A DNA stretch of 64,000 bases, from the NCBI RefSeq assembly GCF_001542915.1, contig NZ_LNNH01000055.1, forward strand, positions 62,001 to 126,000, in the 5' to 3' direction. Source of the DNA: Peribacillus simplex (GTDB lineage Bacteria > Bacillota > Bacilli > Bacillales > DSM-1321). Below the pieces are notes generated by a model that was not told where the DNA came from, did not search any database, and was given only the letters and a program-made list of their open reading frames with translations. Position 1 is the stretch's first letter. The number at the start of each line of letters is the position of its first letter. Both the position numbers and the translations under genes were made by a program. This document shows, one piece after another, positions 55,407 to 64,000 of the stretch.

Positions 55407-55418
55407 ATCATATACGAT
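55407..55418. promoter_or_regulatory. Third GntR operator unit
   Basis: ATCATATACGAT, identical to the first unit at 47393-47404, 17 bases upstream of the gntR -35 element. Confidence 0.65.
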
Positions 55419-55438
55419 TTCGCCTTTTCACTATCTAC

Positions 55439-55585
55439 TTAAGTAATCTGCACCGGTATCGGGCGTCCCGGACTCCGTTGACGCCCAAGAGCCTTGAACA
55501 GCCCTTCCAATTCCTGAGCTTGACAGGTAGAGAGATCCCCGATTGTCCAATCGCTTAGCTTCGCTGGCGAAAGGAGTTTCATCAT
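55439..55585 (-). CDS. Possible 48-residue hypothetical protein
   Basis: The frame begins MMKLLSPAKLSDWTIGDLST and ends GRQRSPGRPIPVQIT. AGAAGGAAG seven bases before the ATG is a good ribosome site. It sits downstream of the aspB terminator and upstream of the gntR promoter on the minus strand. The SPGRP and DWTIGDL segments give it a protein-like look, perhaps a DNA-binding or transposase leftover at the cluster border. No family recognised. Confidence 0.45.
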   Translation of the reverse strand: MMKLLSPAKLSDWTIGDLSTCQAQELEGLFKALGRQRSPGRPIPVQIT

Positions 55586-55630
55586 GACTGTTCTTCCTTC
55601 TTATCGATAGAACGGCTTCGATATTTTCCA

Positions 55631-55676
55631 TAAAAAAAAGCCTGCAGTCCGCTTTAAGCGGGACACCTGCAGGCTT
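55631..55676 (-). terminator. aspB terminator
   Basis: Stem AGCCTGCAGGTG / (C)ACTGCAGGCT type with inner GTCCCGC pairs; eight T follow on the minus strand. Confidence 0.88.
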
Positions 55677-55684
55677 TGGGAGTA

Positions 55685-56869
55685 TTATGCCAGTTTGGAT
55701 GTAACAAATGAATGGATTCTTTCAATGGCTGTTTCAAGCAATTCCAATGAAGTCGCATATGAAAGTCGGATATTATCAGGTGCACCGAAACCTGAACCTG
55801 GAATGACTGCGACTTTCGCTTCTTCCAATAGTGCAGTCGTAAAGGCCTCGACATTGCTGTATCCTGTTAATTCTGCGGCGCGTTTAACATTTGGAAACAG
55901 GTAAAATGCCCCCTGAGGTTTAATGCAGCTAAATCCTGGTATTTCGACTAATTTATCATATATCTTATTCAAACGTCCCTCGAACGCTTGACGCATTTCT
56001 TCAACGGCATCCTGCGGCCCTTCGTATGCAGCAATCGCTCCATACTGTGCAGTCGTCGTTGGGTTGGAGGTACTATGGCTTGCAAGGTTCGTCATCGCTT
56101 TGATGATCGCTTCATCACCGACTGCATACCCGATTCTCCAGCCAGTCATTGAATGAGATTTAGACACGCCATTGATGATGATCGTTTGCTTTTTCAATTC
56201 AGGTGAGATTTCTGCAATCGATGTATGCGTTGCATTACCATAAACCAATTTTTCATAAATTTCGTCGGAAACGATCAAGATATCATGGGCAAGGCAAACT
56301 TCCCCAATGGCCGCCAGTTCTTCCCTCGTATAAAGCATGCCCGTTGGATTGCTTGGAGAATTAATGATCACTGCTTTCGTTTTCGCGGTAATCGCCTGTT
56401 CTAATTGTTCCTTCGTTATTTTATACTGGTTTTCCTCGGTGCCGACAATATAAACCGGCTTTCCGTCAGCAAGCTTGATTTGCTCGGGGTAACTTACCCA
56501 ATATGGGATCGGGACGATGACTTCGTCGCCTTCATCCAGGATGGCTTGAAATAATGTGTAAAGCGCATGCTTGGCCCCGGAGCCTACCAAGATTTCAGAA
56601 GTCTTGTAATCCAAGCCTTGATCACGCTTCAACTTAGCTGCTATCGCTTCTTTAAGCTTCGGCAGGCCAGCAGAAGGCGTGTATTTGGTTTGGCCTTCAT
56701 TCATCGATTGAACGGCTGCCTCTATAATATGCTTGGGCGTATTGTAGTCAGGTTCACCGGCCCCCAGACCAATGATATCAATCCCTTGGGCTTTAAGTTC
56801 TTTTGCTTTTGCCGTGATGGCCAATGTTGTCGATGGTGTCAAAGACTGAACTCGGTTCGCTAATTTCAT
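55685..56869 (-). CDS. aspB: Aspartate aminotransferase
   Basis: A 394-residue class I PLP aminotransferase of subgroup Ib. The PLP Lys lies in GVSKSHSMTGWRIGYA, with NSPSNPTG, SDEIYEKLVY and the C-terminal RLSYATS arginine motif. It makes aspartate from oxaloacetate and glutamate. GGGGGA precedes the ATG by about nine bases. It is followed by a strong terminator; asnS, its usual neighbour, is 8.6 kb away. Confidence 0.95.
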   Translation of the reverse strand: MKLANRVQSLTPSTTLAITAKAKELKAQGIDIIGLGAGEPDYNTPKHIIEAAVQSMNEGQTKYTPSAGLPKLKEAIAAKLKRDQGLDYKTSEILVGSGAKHALYTLFQAILDEGDEVIVPIPYWVSYPEQIKLADGKPVYIVGTEENQYKITKEQLEQAITAKTKAVIINSPSNPTGMLYTREELAAIGEVCLAHDILIVSDEIYEKLVYGNATHTSIAEISPELKKQTIIINGVSKSHSMTGWRIGYAVGDEAIIKAMTNLASHSTSNPTTTAQYGAIAAYEGPQDAVEEMRQAFEGRLNKIYDKLVEIPGFSCIKPQGAFYLFPNVKRAAELTGYSNVEAFTTALLEEAKVAVIPGSGFGAPDNIRLSYATSLELLETAIERIHSFVTSKLA

Positions 56870-56886
56870 AAAAATAATCCCCCATT

Positions 56887-57378
56887 CTAAATGCTTCGAT
56901 AGTACTTAAGCCATTCCCCAGTTTTAAAATCATAATAATCATAATTAAACCGCTCGGAATCATCAAGATACGTTACTTCCCAAAGAGGAACGTTCTTTTC
57001 CATGCCAAGCTTTACGGAAATGATTTTTTCTGGATTGAGCTTTTCCTTGGCAATGCTTAAAATTTCTTTTTTCGTTTTACCATCTTTATAATCTTCCACT
57101 ACAATTTTCTTTTTTTTGTCCTCGGGAAGCCAGACTACTTTTTTAATCCCTTTTTCTCCCTTACCTATGATGACGGAATATGAATCCTGTCCATTATAAA
57201 GGTAGAATTCGTCCATGGACCGAAGGCCGGCCTCTTCCCTTGCCTTCTTAAAAGCCGCATTGCCAGCTTCTTTTTTTGGCTGCAATGCTTTAATATATGC
57301 TCCGCCGACAAAACCGATAAGACAAAGGACCAGGATGGAAGCAATAATCAACCATTTTTTCAAAGCTGCTTTTCCCAC
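56887..57378 (-). CDS. ypmB: YpmB (DUF5590) secreted/membrane-anchored protein
   Basis: A 163-residue protein with an N-terminal signal anchor (WLIIASILVLCLIGFVGGAYI). The extracellular region has two cystatin/PepSY-like repeats (DSYSVIIGKGEKGIKKVVWL and VPLWEVTYLDDSERFNYDYY). Function unknown. It lies between ypmA (3-base gap) and aspB. Confidence 0.87.
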   Translation of the reverse strand: MGKAALKKWLIIASILVLCLIGFVGGAYIKALQPKKEAGNAAFKKAREEAGLRSMDEFYLYNGQDSYSVIIGKGEKGIKKVVWLPEDKKKKIVVEDYKDGKTKKEILSIAKEKLNPEKIISVKLGMEKNVPLWEVTYLDDSERFNYDYYDFKTGEWLKYYRSI

Positions 57379-57381
57379 TTT

Positions 57382-57552
57382 CTATGTACGATAAATTGTA
57401 AATATCGCTTTTTCTTGATCTTCGGAATCCAATGCCAACCCGAACATCAAGTCATCCTTTTTCAATGTTCGGTTCAAAGAATCCACAATTTTATACAAAT
57501 CAGGTGAATGCTGCAGCCTGACTGTCGAGATTACTTCAATTTTGCTTTCCAT
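57382..57552 (-). CDS. ypmA: YpmA small protein
   Basis: A 56-residue protein with the same length as B. subtilis YpmA, starting MESKIEVISTVRLQHSPDLY. GGAGGGCG eight bases before the ATG at 57552 fixes the start; the longer frame start at 57588 would cover the site. Function unknown. First of ypmA-ypmB-aspB. Confidence 0.85.
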   Translation of the reverse strand: MESKIEVISTVRLQHSPDLYKIVDSLNRTLKKDDLMFGLALDSEDQEKAIFTIYRT

Positions 57553-57704
57553 GAAAACGCCCTCCATTATAAAATTGTCAACAACCACTGATATGAATAG
57601 GATTAGTAGGCTTTACCACCTTTCACATTATACCAGTTCGAAGGTTTTTTTTCTTCATAATTCCGTAAAATTTCAGCGGAATCCAGCAATTATCAAAAAA
57701 CTCA

Positions 57705-60485
57705 TTATATCCATTCTTCTATCATCTCGGCCATCTCCGTGATGGATGCTTGGTGCCATTCGACCGTTGGAATGGCCTTGCGAAATTCGGGACCGTATTT
57801 GGCCGTGACGATGCGTCGATCCAGAACGACCAAAACGCCTTTATCATTAGGAGTACGTATGAGCCTGCCGAACCCTTGGCGGAATCTTAACAGTGCTTCT
57901 GGTAAGGAATACGCAGCAAAGGGATTTCGCCCTTGCTTCTCGAAAAGCTGGCATTTTGCAGCGGTTACCGGTTCGTCCGGTGGTGAAAAAGGCAGCCTGA
58001 CAATCACCAAACAAGATAAATCCTCACCTGGGATATCGACGCCCTCCCAAAGGCTGGTCGTTCCAAAAAGGATGGCTTTCTCGAAGTTTTGGAAATTCCT
58101 GAGCAGCCTCATTCGGCTTCCGCCCGAAATCCCTTGCGCAAACAAGGTGAACTCGTCCAAAACCCCGGTGTCCTTGATGGAATGATAGGTGGCCCGCAAC
58201 ATCTCATGTGAAGTGAATAAGACCATCATCCTCCCTTGGGCTGCCTGTGCAGCGGCAATGATATGATTTGCTGCCGTTTCCGAGAACTCCTCAACGGATA
58301 AACCATTGATATCGGGTATATCATTGGGAACGAGAACCTTAACAAGCTCCTTATAAGGAAAAGGCGAAGGAAACCTTGCCGTTAGCATGGACTGGTTCTC
58401 TAGCCCAAGTTGTTCTTTAAAATATTGAAAGGAATCCTTCACAACTAGGGTTGCCGATGTCATGACCACACTTTTCTGGCGCCCGAAATAGGAATCCCAC
58501 AGCCATTTACTTCCTGCAATCGGCTGGACCGTCAAAGTCACTCCATGCTGCGGTGCCGCATTCGTATAATCAAGCCAATAAATATTCTCTTCATGCGGCT
58601 TCATGAAAAATTCATGTAACGACTCCCTCGTATCCTGCAAATGTCCAAGGAGAACTTCAATATCGTTTAAATAAAATAGCGAATTTTTACCTAAAGGCGA
58701 TTCATGATTCAATAAATGGGCCAATCTTTGCGAGAGCTCCGTGATGATATATCCCAATAAGTCAACCAATCGCTCGGCAACAAGGATCCCTTTCCCCCAT
58801 CTTCCATCATCCACCTTGAAGGAAATCCGTTTCGGACTCATGGAACGTGAAAGTTTTTCCGCCTGATTGGAGAGGAAATGGAAAAGCTGCTCGAATTCGT
58901 AAGAAAAATCATTCAGCTTTCGATCTAGTTCGTGGCCATTCCTCCCATCTGCCAGTCCGTTATTTAGGAGTAATCTGTCCAATTTATACAATAATTGCTT
59001 TTGGTCCGTTGTTCCTAATCGATTCAATATCGTTTTCACTGATATATAATTGAGCCGTCTCCCCAACTGTTTAGAAGCCGCCTGCTCCAGATGATGTGCT
59101 TCATCGAGAATCAGGTAACCTTTCTTTGGAATCAACGCATCTTCCGTCAGAAGATCGGACATTAAAAATGAATGGTTTGTAATGATGATATCTGCTTTGA
59201 CCGCCGTTTTTTTTGCCCGTTCGAAAAAATCCAACGTCTGCCAAGGTTGTTTTAAGCCCGCATATGTTAGACCGTCACTTTGCAGCCTATTCCAAAATAG
59301 CTGACCGCCGCTGGTGAGGTTCAATTCATCCTTATCTCCTGTTTCCGTTTCCGTAAGCCAGACCAATATTTGCATTTTCGTTAAGGCCGTTTCATAATTA
59401 TCCTCTTTTTCACGCAAGGCCCGCTCGAACTTCGCCAAGCTTAAATAATTGCTTCTCCCTTTTAACAGGACTGCTTGAAAACTAAACGGCAGGATGGCTT
59501 TCAGTTTAGGAACCTCGTTTTGCAGAAGCTGATCCTGCAGTTGAAGCGTATATGTCGATACGACAACCGGCTTTTGATTCTTTCTTGCAAAATAAACGGC
59601 TGGAAGCAGGTAGCCTAACGACTTCCCGATTCCCGTCCCCGCTTCAATGATCGCATCTTGGTTCGATTCAAAGGAATGGTGGATCATATTCATCATTTCA
59701 AGCTGGCCGCGCCTTGCTTCAAATGCAGGAAAAGCATGGTTGAGCATCGCCATTTTAGCCTCATCGTCGAGCGGGAATTCCGACTCTTTGTCGTTACGAT
59801 TACTTTCTTCCCCGGTCTTTTTAAAGGCAAGGCCCCTATACGTGATAAGGTCAGGAGAATGCACTTCCGTTTTCGCTAATTTGCTTGCAATGCAAGCATC
59901 TATCAATTCGGAAATCTCACTTTGTAAGGAATAAGATAATCGATATAACTGTTTCAGCGTCATCACCGGCAGATTCAACAGCTTTTTCTTCAATTCCAGC
60001 AATAGTAAGGCAGTGGCATATGCATCACTATCCGCCTGATGCGGCCGCGAATGATCTAGGTTTTCTTCTTTAGCTAACTGGTGAAGCTTATATCCATCCG
60101 ATGTTGGTTTTAAGATTTTGGCTAATTCGACCGTATCAAGGGTGGACCCGTAAAACGGTTCATAGCCGCAGCGTACCAATTCTTCCTGTAAAAAAGATAA
60201 ATCAAATAAAACATTGTGGGCTACAAAACAAGCCCCGTCTATAAGCTGGGCAATATTATTTGCGACATCTTCAAAGTCAGGTGCATGTTTTACCGTCTCG
60301 TTGCTGATCCCGGTCAATTCTTCAATGAATAGGGAAATTTCCTGTCCAGGGTGAATGTATGTCGAATATTCATCGACAATTTGGTCATTTTCAATGACCA
60401 CCCCAGCAAATTGAATAATTCTATCCCCTTTTTTTGGAGAATTCCCTGTTGTTTCCAAATCGACCACTACATATCGTTGCGTCAT
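57705..60485 (-). CDS. dinG: DinG-type 3'-5' exonuclease with helicase-like domain
   Basis: A 926-residue fusion. A DnaQ-like DEDDh exonuclease lies at about 1-175 (VVDLETTGNSP, IEELTGIS, HNVLFDLSFLQ, HQADSDA). A DinG-like superfamily 2 helicase domain follows, with ATGTGIGKSLGYLL read as AGTGIGKS, LDEAHHLEQAA and RFRQGFGRLIRT. The Fe-S cysteines of E. coli DinG are absent, as in other Firmicute DinG proteins described as exonucleases. The ATG at 60485 has GAGGTG nine bases upstream. Confidence 0.93.
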   Translation of the reverse strand: MTQRYVVVDLETTGNSPKKGDRIIQFAGVVIENDQIVDEYSTYIHPGQEISLFIEELTGISNETVKHAPDFEDVANNIAQLIDGACFVAHNVLFDLSFLQEELVRCGYEPFYGSTLDTVELAKILKPTSDGYKLHQLAKEENLDHSRPHQADSDAYATALLLLELKKKLLNLPVMTLKQLYRLSYSLQSEISELIDACIASKLAKTEVHSPDLITYRGLAFKKTGEESNRNDKESEFPLDDEAKMAMLNHAFPAFEARRGQLEMMNMIHHSFESNQDAIIEAGTGIGKSLGYLLPAVYFARKNQKPVVVSTYTLQLQDQLLQNEVPKLKAILPFSFQAVLLKGRSNYLSLAKFERALREKEDNYETALTKMQILVWLTETETGDKDELNLTSGGQLFWNRLQSDGLTYAGLKQPWQTLDFFERAKKTAVKADIIITNHSFLMSDLLTEDALIPKKGYLILDEAHHLEQAASKQLGRRLNYISVKTILNRLGTTDQKQLLYKLDRLLLNNGLADGRNGHELDRKLNDFSYEFEQLFHFLSNQAEKLSRSMSPKRISFKVDDGRWGKGILVAERLVDLLGYIITELSQRLAHLLNHESPLGKNSLFYLNDIEVLLGHLQDTRESLHEFFMKPHEENIYWLDYTNAAPQHGVTLTVQPIAGSKWLWDSYFGRQKSVVMTSATLVVKDSFQYFKEQLGLENQSMLTARFPSPFPYKELVKVLVPNDIPDINGLSVEEFSETAANHIIAAAQAAQGRMMVLFTSHEMLRATYHSIKDTGVLDEFTLFAQGISGGSRMRLLRNFQNFEKAILFGTTSLWEGVDIPGEDLSCLVIVRLPFSPPDEPVTAAKCQLFEKQGRNPFAAYSLPEALLRFRQGFGRLIRTPNDKGVLVVLDRRIVTAKYGPEFRKAIPTVEWHQASITEMAEMIEEWI

Positions 60486-60612
60486 CAATGTACACCTCAA
60501 ACTTTGTTTTCTCCACTTCCTGATGGAATTCTCTTATCTTTTTTATACCATAATAATCACAATAAAGGAAACAAGCCGTTCATTCCGTTTATGGAATGAC
60601 TTATTTCCATTG

Positions 60613-60650
60613 AAAAAGGCCGGTCCATATGCACATATGGACCGGCCTTT
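60613..60650 (-). terminator. panBCD terminator
   Basis: Stem AAGGCCGGTCCATATG / CATATGGACCGGCCTT with a two-base loop and TTTTTC on the minus strand; one of the strongest hairpins in the window. Confidence 0.92.
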
Positions 60651-60653
60651 CGC

Positions 60654-61037
60654 TTACATGATTGTAGCTGCAGGTTCGTTGGAGATCAATTCGATTATTT
60701 TGTTTTCTTCATTCATGATCGCTACCTTTGGCTTGTGGTCTTTAAGCTTCTCTTCAGCGACCAGGACATAAGATAGGATGATCACGATATCATCCGGCTG
60801 GACAAGTCTTGCTGCAGCCCCGTTCAAGCAAACGACACCACTTCCCCTTTCGCCCGCAATTACGTATGTTTCAAGTCTTGCTCCATTGTTATTATTCACG
60901 ATGGCAACCTTTTCATTAGGGAGGATCCCTACCGCATCAATGATATCTTCATCGATTGTAATGCTGCCTACATAATTCAAATTCGCTTCGGTCACCCTTG
61001 CACGGTGGATTTTCCCATTCATCATCGTTCGAAACAT
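60654..61037 (-). CDS. panD: Aspartate 1-decarboxylase
   Basis: A 127-residue pyruvoyl enzyme forming beta-alanine from aspartate. The self-cleavage site is Gly24-Ser25 in NYVGSITID; Tyr and Arg of the active site lie in [17 protein letters not shown]. It provides beta-alanine to PanC. It follows panC by 26 bases and ends the panBCD operon. Confidence 0.96.
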   Translation of the reverse strand: MFRTMMNGKIHRARVTEANLNYVGSITIDEDIIDAVGILPNEKVAIVNNNNGARLETYVIAGERGSGVVCLNGAAARLVQPDDIVIILSYVLVAEEKLKDHKPKVAIMNEENKIIELISNEPAATIM

Positions 61038-61063
61038 TCAAATTCCCCCTGAAAAATCATGAT

Positions 61064-61912
61064 TTATTTAATGTTAATCGTAATATTATCAATAAGCCGA
61101 GCATGCTTGAATTTAACGGCAAGTGCAAGGATGATGTTTCCCGAAAGCGTTTCAAGCGGTTTAAGCGCCGGATATTGATAGATCTCAATATAGTCGATCA
61201 ATCCATGCGTGTGGGCTTCGATATGCTTCCTTACCAGTGCCGTGACAGCTGCAGCATTCCTTTCACCTGAATCAATGGCCTCCGCCGCTTTCAATAAGCT
61301 TTGATACAACTCTTTAGCTTCCATGCGCTCCCCATCTGAAAGATAGACATTTCTCGAGCTTTTCGCCAAACCGTCTTCTTCACGAACGGTATCTACGGCG
61401 ACAAGCTCTATCGGGAAATTAAAATCCTTGATCAAACCATCTATCACCGCGACTTGCTGGGCATCCTTCTTGCCGAAGTAGGCTCGATCGGGAAGGATGA
61501 TATTGAAAAACTTCGTTAGGACTGTCGCCACCCCATCGAAATGGCCTGGTCTTTTCCTGCCGCAAAGGCAATCCGTCCTGCTTTGGACCACTACCTTCAC
61601 CGAAGGTTCCTCACCGTACATCTCCTGGACGGTAGGATAGAAGAGATAATCCACACCTGCATTCGCAGCAACGTTTTCATCACGTTCCAAATCACGCGGA
61701 TATGTTTCAAAGTCCTCATTCGGCCCAAATTGCAAAGGATTGACGAATATACTTAAAACGACGATATCATTTTCTTTCCTTGCCTTTTCCATAAGGGTGG
61801 CATGCCCTTCATGTAAGTACCCCATCGTCGCTACATAGCCGATACTTTTCTGGTTGCTTTTTTGTTCGCGGAGCACCTGCTGCAATTCCCCTGCTGATGT
61901 AAAAGTTTTCAT
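61064..61912 (-). CDS. panC: Pantothenate synthetase
   Basis: A 282-residue HIGH-type ligase condensing pantoate and beta-alanine with [15 protein letters not shown] holds the nucleotide His motif, [13 protein letters not shown] the pantoate site and [11 protein letters not shown] the KMSKS-like loop. Its ATG overlaps the panB stop by four bases. Confidence 0.96.
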   Translation of the reverse strand: MKTFTSAGELQQVLREQKSNQKSIGYVATMGYLHEGHATLMEKARKENDIVVLSIFVNPLQFGPNEDFETYPRDLERDENVAANAGVDYLFYPTVQEMYGEEPSVKVVVQSRTDCLCGRKRPGHFDGVATVLTKFFNIILPDRAYFGKKDAQQVAVIDGLIKDFNFPIELVAVDTVREEDGLAKSSRNVYLSDGERMEAKELYQSLLKAAEAIDSGERNAAAVTALVRKHIEAHTHGLIDYIEIYQYPALKPLETLSGNIILALAVKFKHARLIDNITINIK

Positions 61913-62745
61913 CTTTTCCCTCCGTAAAGCTCTGTAAGCTCCTCTTCCTTCATCGTAAATGTATGTTCTTGGGACGGGAATTGATTCGCTTTCACTTCAG
62001 CGACATAATTTGTTAGCGATTGCCCTATGAGTTCATTCGCATCTCCGTATACTTTGACGAATTTGGCCACTCGATCAACGCCATATTTGATCACGTCATG
62101 ATAGACGAGAACCTGGCCATCCGTATCTGCACCTGCTCCAATCCCGATGGTCGGTATTCCCAAGTGATGCGTGACCAGCTCCCCCACTTGATATGGTACA
62201 CATTCAAATACTATTGCCATTGCCCCCGCAGCTTCACACCTCTTTGCGTCCTCCACAAGCTGTGCAGCAGCTTCGGCGTCTTTTCCTTGTACTTTGTATC
62301 CCCCTAGCACCCCCACCGATTGAGGGGTCAAGCCAAGATGGGCTACAACCGGGATGCCTGCCTTCGTCAACGCGGCTATTTTTTCAACGACTTCATCTGC
62401 CCCTTCAAGCTTCACGGCATCCGCATGGCCTTCCTGCATGATTCGAGCTGCATTCTTGAGTGTTTCATCCATTGAAAGATGATAGCTCATGAAGGGCATA
62501 TCCGTAACGACAAAAGTATCCGGCGCCCCGCGTTTTACGGCCTTGGTGTGATGAATCATATCATTCACCGTTACAGGAATCGTCGACTCATATCCCAATA
62601 CGACCATTCCTAAAGAATCGCCCACCAATATCATATCCACTCCTGCTTGTTCGGCTAATTTTGCGGATGGGTAATCATAAGCCGTCAGCATGACGATCTT
62701 CTCTTGATTTTGTTTCATTTTCAAAAAATCTCCGGACAATTTCAT
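61909..62745 (-). CDS. panB: 3-methyl-2-oxobutanoate hydroxymethyltransferase
   Basis: A 278-residue TIM-barrel enzyme making ketopantoate from 2-oxoisovalerate and methylenetetrahydrofolate. The Mg-binding Asp lies in [24 protein letters not shown] and [15 protein letters not shown] are family blocks. AAAAGGAGGAAACGT precedes the ATG. First gene of panBCD, behind a 345-base leader region with a long hairpin. Confidence 0.96.
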   Translation of the reverse strand: MKLSGDFLKMKQNQEKIVMLTAYDYPSAKLAEQAGVDMILVGDSLGMVVLGYESTIPVTVNDMIHHTKAVKRGAPDTFVVTDMPFMSYHLSMDETLKNAARIMQEGHADAVKLEGADEVVEKIAALTKAGIPVVAHLGLTPQSVGVLGGYKVQGKDAEAAAQLVEDAKRCEAAGAMAIVFECVPYQVGELVTHHLGIPTIGIGAGADTDGQVLVYHDVIKYGVDRVAKFVKVYGDANELIGQSLTNYVAEVKANQFPSQEHTFTMKEEELTELYGGKR

Positions 62746-62821
62746 TACGTTTCCTCCTTTTTGATGGAGGAGATGAAAACATCAGTGTAAGTGAACTGGT
62801 GCCTCTACATTCATACGCAAA

Positions 62822-62912
62822 AAAAAGACTGACTAAAAAAGGTATCTGTTACGCGCGAAAAATAGCAAAAAAAGCCATATTTCGTTCAATAAACAGCACT
62901 TATCTTTTAGTC
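62822..62912 (-). promoter_or_regulatory. Long imperfect hairpin with T-tract ahead of panB
   Basis: On the minus strand GACTAAAA (62912-62905) pairs with TTTTAGTC (62838-62831); inner arms CTGTT/AACAG and CGAAA/TTTCG extend the stem. AGTCTTTTTTT follows. It looks like a terminator or attenuator in the panB leader. Function is inferred only. Confidence 0.4.
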
Positions 62913-63035
62913 AATCCTTTTGTTCCATCAGAAGTTTCATCCCTCCGTCCCCGTCCAATAATCTGGATCAAGGCAGATTTTCAAATAATTTGGCATTTAT
63001 GGGGGTGCAGTTCACATAAGATACTGCCCACTTGC

Positions 63036-63086
63036 ATTATATCAAGCAAAAATCAAAAATTCTATTTTTTTTTATGGAATTGACAA
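63036..63086 (-). promoter_or_regulatory. Candidate panB promoter(s)
   Basis: On the minus strand TTGTCA-N16-TAGAAT (63086-63059) and, further down, a consensus -10 TATAAT (63041-63036) with a poor -35. Either would start a leader of about 270-300 bases. Confidence 0.4.
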
Positions 63087-63090
63087 AAAT

Positions 63091-64000
63091 CTACTGAATT
63101 TCAATGTCTGCCGAATAAATCGAATGAACGGTTCCTTTTTCATCCTCAAGGAGCAGCACACCGGCATCGGTTATGCCCAATGCTTTTCCGACGATCGTAT
63201 CGTTGACGGTGCTGGCCCTGATAACCTGTCCAAGGCTGATCGCATAACTTTCCCACAGATCCTTTATCGGCTTGAAGCCTTCCTCCAGGTAGAGATCATA
63301 TAAATGTTCCAAGCGCAATAATGCACGCTGAATGACCGTCGACCTTGAAATCAGTTCTCCGCTTTCTATGAAAAGCGAAGAAGCCTTTTCCTGCAGCTCT
63401 TCGGGAAAGTCTTCCAATTGCTGATTAATATTCATTCCAATTCCGATGATGACAGAATGAATCCTATCCGATTCCGCCTGCATTTCGGTCAGGATGCCCA
63501 CCACTTTCTTGCGATTCACCAAAATGTCATTCGGCCATTTTATTTGCGGTTTCAAATCAGTCGTATCCTCTATGGCCTGAGCCACGGCAACCGCTGCCAA
63601 CAAGGTCAACTGCGGAGCCTCATGAACCGGGATCTTCGGCCTTAAGATGAGGCTCATCCATATGCCGCTGAATTTTGGTGAATGCCAAGATCTCATCAAT
63701 CTTCCTTTCCCGGATATCTGTTCCTCGGCAACGACCAATGTCCCTTCCTGAACACCTTCATTTGCAAGTTGATGGGCAATTTTCTGTGTAGATTCCACCG
63801 TCTCCTGATAGTGAATCATCTTGCCGATCGTCGTTGTTTCCAAGCCAAGCTGTATTTCGCTTTCGGACACTTTTTCTGGTGCCGATATGATCCGATAGCC
63901 TTTTTTTCTAACCGCCTCGACGCGATATCCTTCACTGCGCAGATCTTCGATATGCTTCCATACCGCTGTTCGTGAACAGCCAATATATTCGGCAATTTCC
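63091..64000 (-). CDS. birA: Bifunctional biotin ligase/biotin operon repressor (partial)
   Basis: The 5' end is cut by the window edge; about 303 residues are visible. The N-terminal winged HTH is in the reading frame up to 64000 (EIAEYIGCSRTAVWKHIEDL, then a VRKKGYRI wing). The ligase domain has the biotinyl-AMP loop ISGKGRLMRSWHSPK, IKWPNDILVN and IGIGMNIN. It attaches biotin to carboxylases and represses biotin genes. An internal ATG at 63870 is not the true start. It lies upstream of panB, as in B. subtilis. Confidence 0.95.
   Translation of the reverse strand, partial: EIAEYIGCSRTAVWKHIEDLRSEGYRVEAVRKKGYRIISAPEKVSESEIQLGLETTTIGKMIHYQETVESTQKIAHQLANEGVQEGTLVVAEEQISGKGRLMRSWHSPKFSGIWMSLILRPKIPVHEAPQLTLLAAVAVAQAIEDTTDLKPQIKWPNDILVNRKKVVGILTEMQAESDRIHSVIIGIGMNINQQLEDFPEELQEKASSLFIESGELISRSTVIQRALLRLEHLYDLYLEEGFKPIKDLWESYAISLGQVIRASTVNDTIVGKALGITDAGVLLLEDEKGTVHSIYSADIEIQ

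Overview
The window reads as a chromosomal segment of an endospore-forming Firmicute of the Bacillaceae. Most genes and much of the gene order match the Bacillus subtilis stretch that runs from the ypeQ/ypdQ area through dynA, bpsAB, xpt-pbuX, ypwA, ypvA, ypsC, rnpB, gpsB, ypsA, cotD, mrfAB, yppG-yppC, recU-ponA, ypoC-nth-dnaD, asnS, aspB, ypmBA, dinG, panDCB and birA. Strong AGGAGG-type ribosome sites, sigma-A and sigma-B promoters, a type B RNase P RNA, SspM and CotD spore genes, a T-box and a guanine riboswitch all agree. The sequence features suggest a Peribacillus/Bacillus simplex-like species, but that assignment is inference from memory.

Layout. 1-0.8 kb: decayed IS1182-family transposase. 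0.8-3.3 kb: MltG-domain protein, a membrane coiled-coil protein, YwnF-like protein and a general stress protein with a sigma-B-type promoter. 3.3-6 kb: proBA behind a T-box whose specifier reads CCU (proline). 6-8 kb: hmp and divergent nsrR with palindromic operator candidates. 8-18 kb: HD-GYP protein, two RNase H-like proteins, a DMT transporter, an internally deleted IS1182 copy beside a GC-rich intergenic repeat, YpcP exonuclease, sulfurtransferase and the double dynamin DynA. 18-27 kb: a short membrane peptide, the BpsA/BpsB polyketide pair, CheX, a zinc-ribbon peptide, guanine-riboswitch-controlled xpt-pbuX, carboxypeptidase YpwA and XPD-like helicase YpvA. 27-35.6 kb: csp, RNA methyltransferase YpsC, rnpB, gpsB, ypsA, a repeat-expanded CotD and the MrfAB repair pair. 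35.7-45.7 kb: hydrolase, Hsp20, YppG/E, SspM, YppC, divergent recU-ponA, ypoC, nth, dnaD. 45.8-64 kb: asnS, then an accessory 4-hydroxyphenylacetate (homoprotocatechuate) catabolic block at 47.4-55.4 kb, then aspB, ypmB, ypmA, dinG, panDCB and the partial birA.

The accessory block is the most notable part. Two converging operons (hpaG1-hpaG2-hpaF on plus; gntR-dapA-like-hpaE-hpaD-hpaB on minus) sit between asnS and aspB, which are adjacent in B. subtilis. Both promoters carry two abutting 12-bp palindromes of the form ATCATA-TATGAT overlapping the -10 region, so the cluster's GntR protein very probably controls both and represses itself. The gntR transcript looks leaderless. The cluster lacks recognisable HpaI aldolase, HpaH hydratase and HpaC reductase genes but carries a DapA-family aldolase that could replace HpaI.

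Other points worth attention are several peptides of 30-56 codons with their own signals, a long hairpin with a T-tract in front of panB, a minus-strand terminator with no gene behind it, and tandem repeats in CotD and YppG. No CRISPR array, tRNA, prophage or antiphage system was seen.
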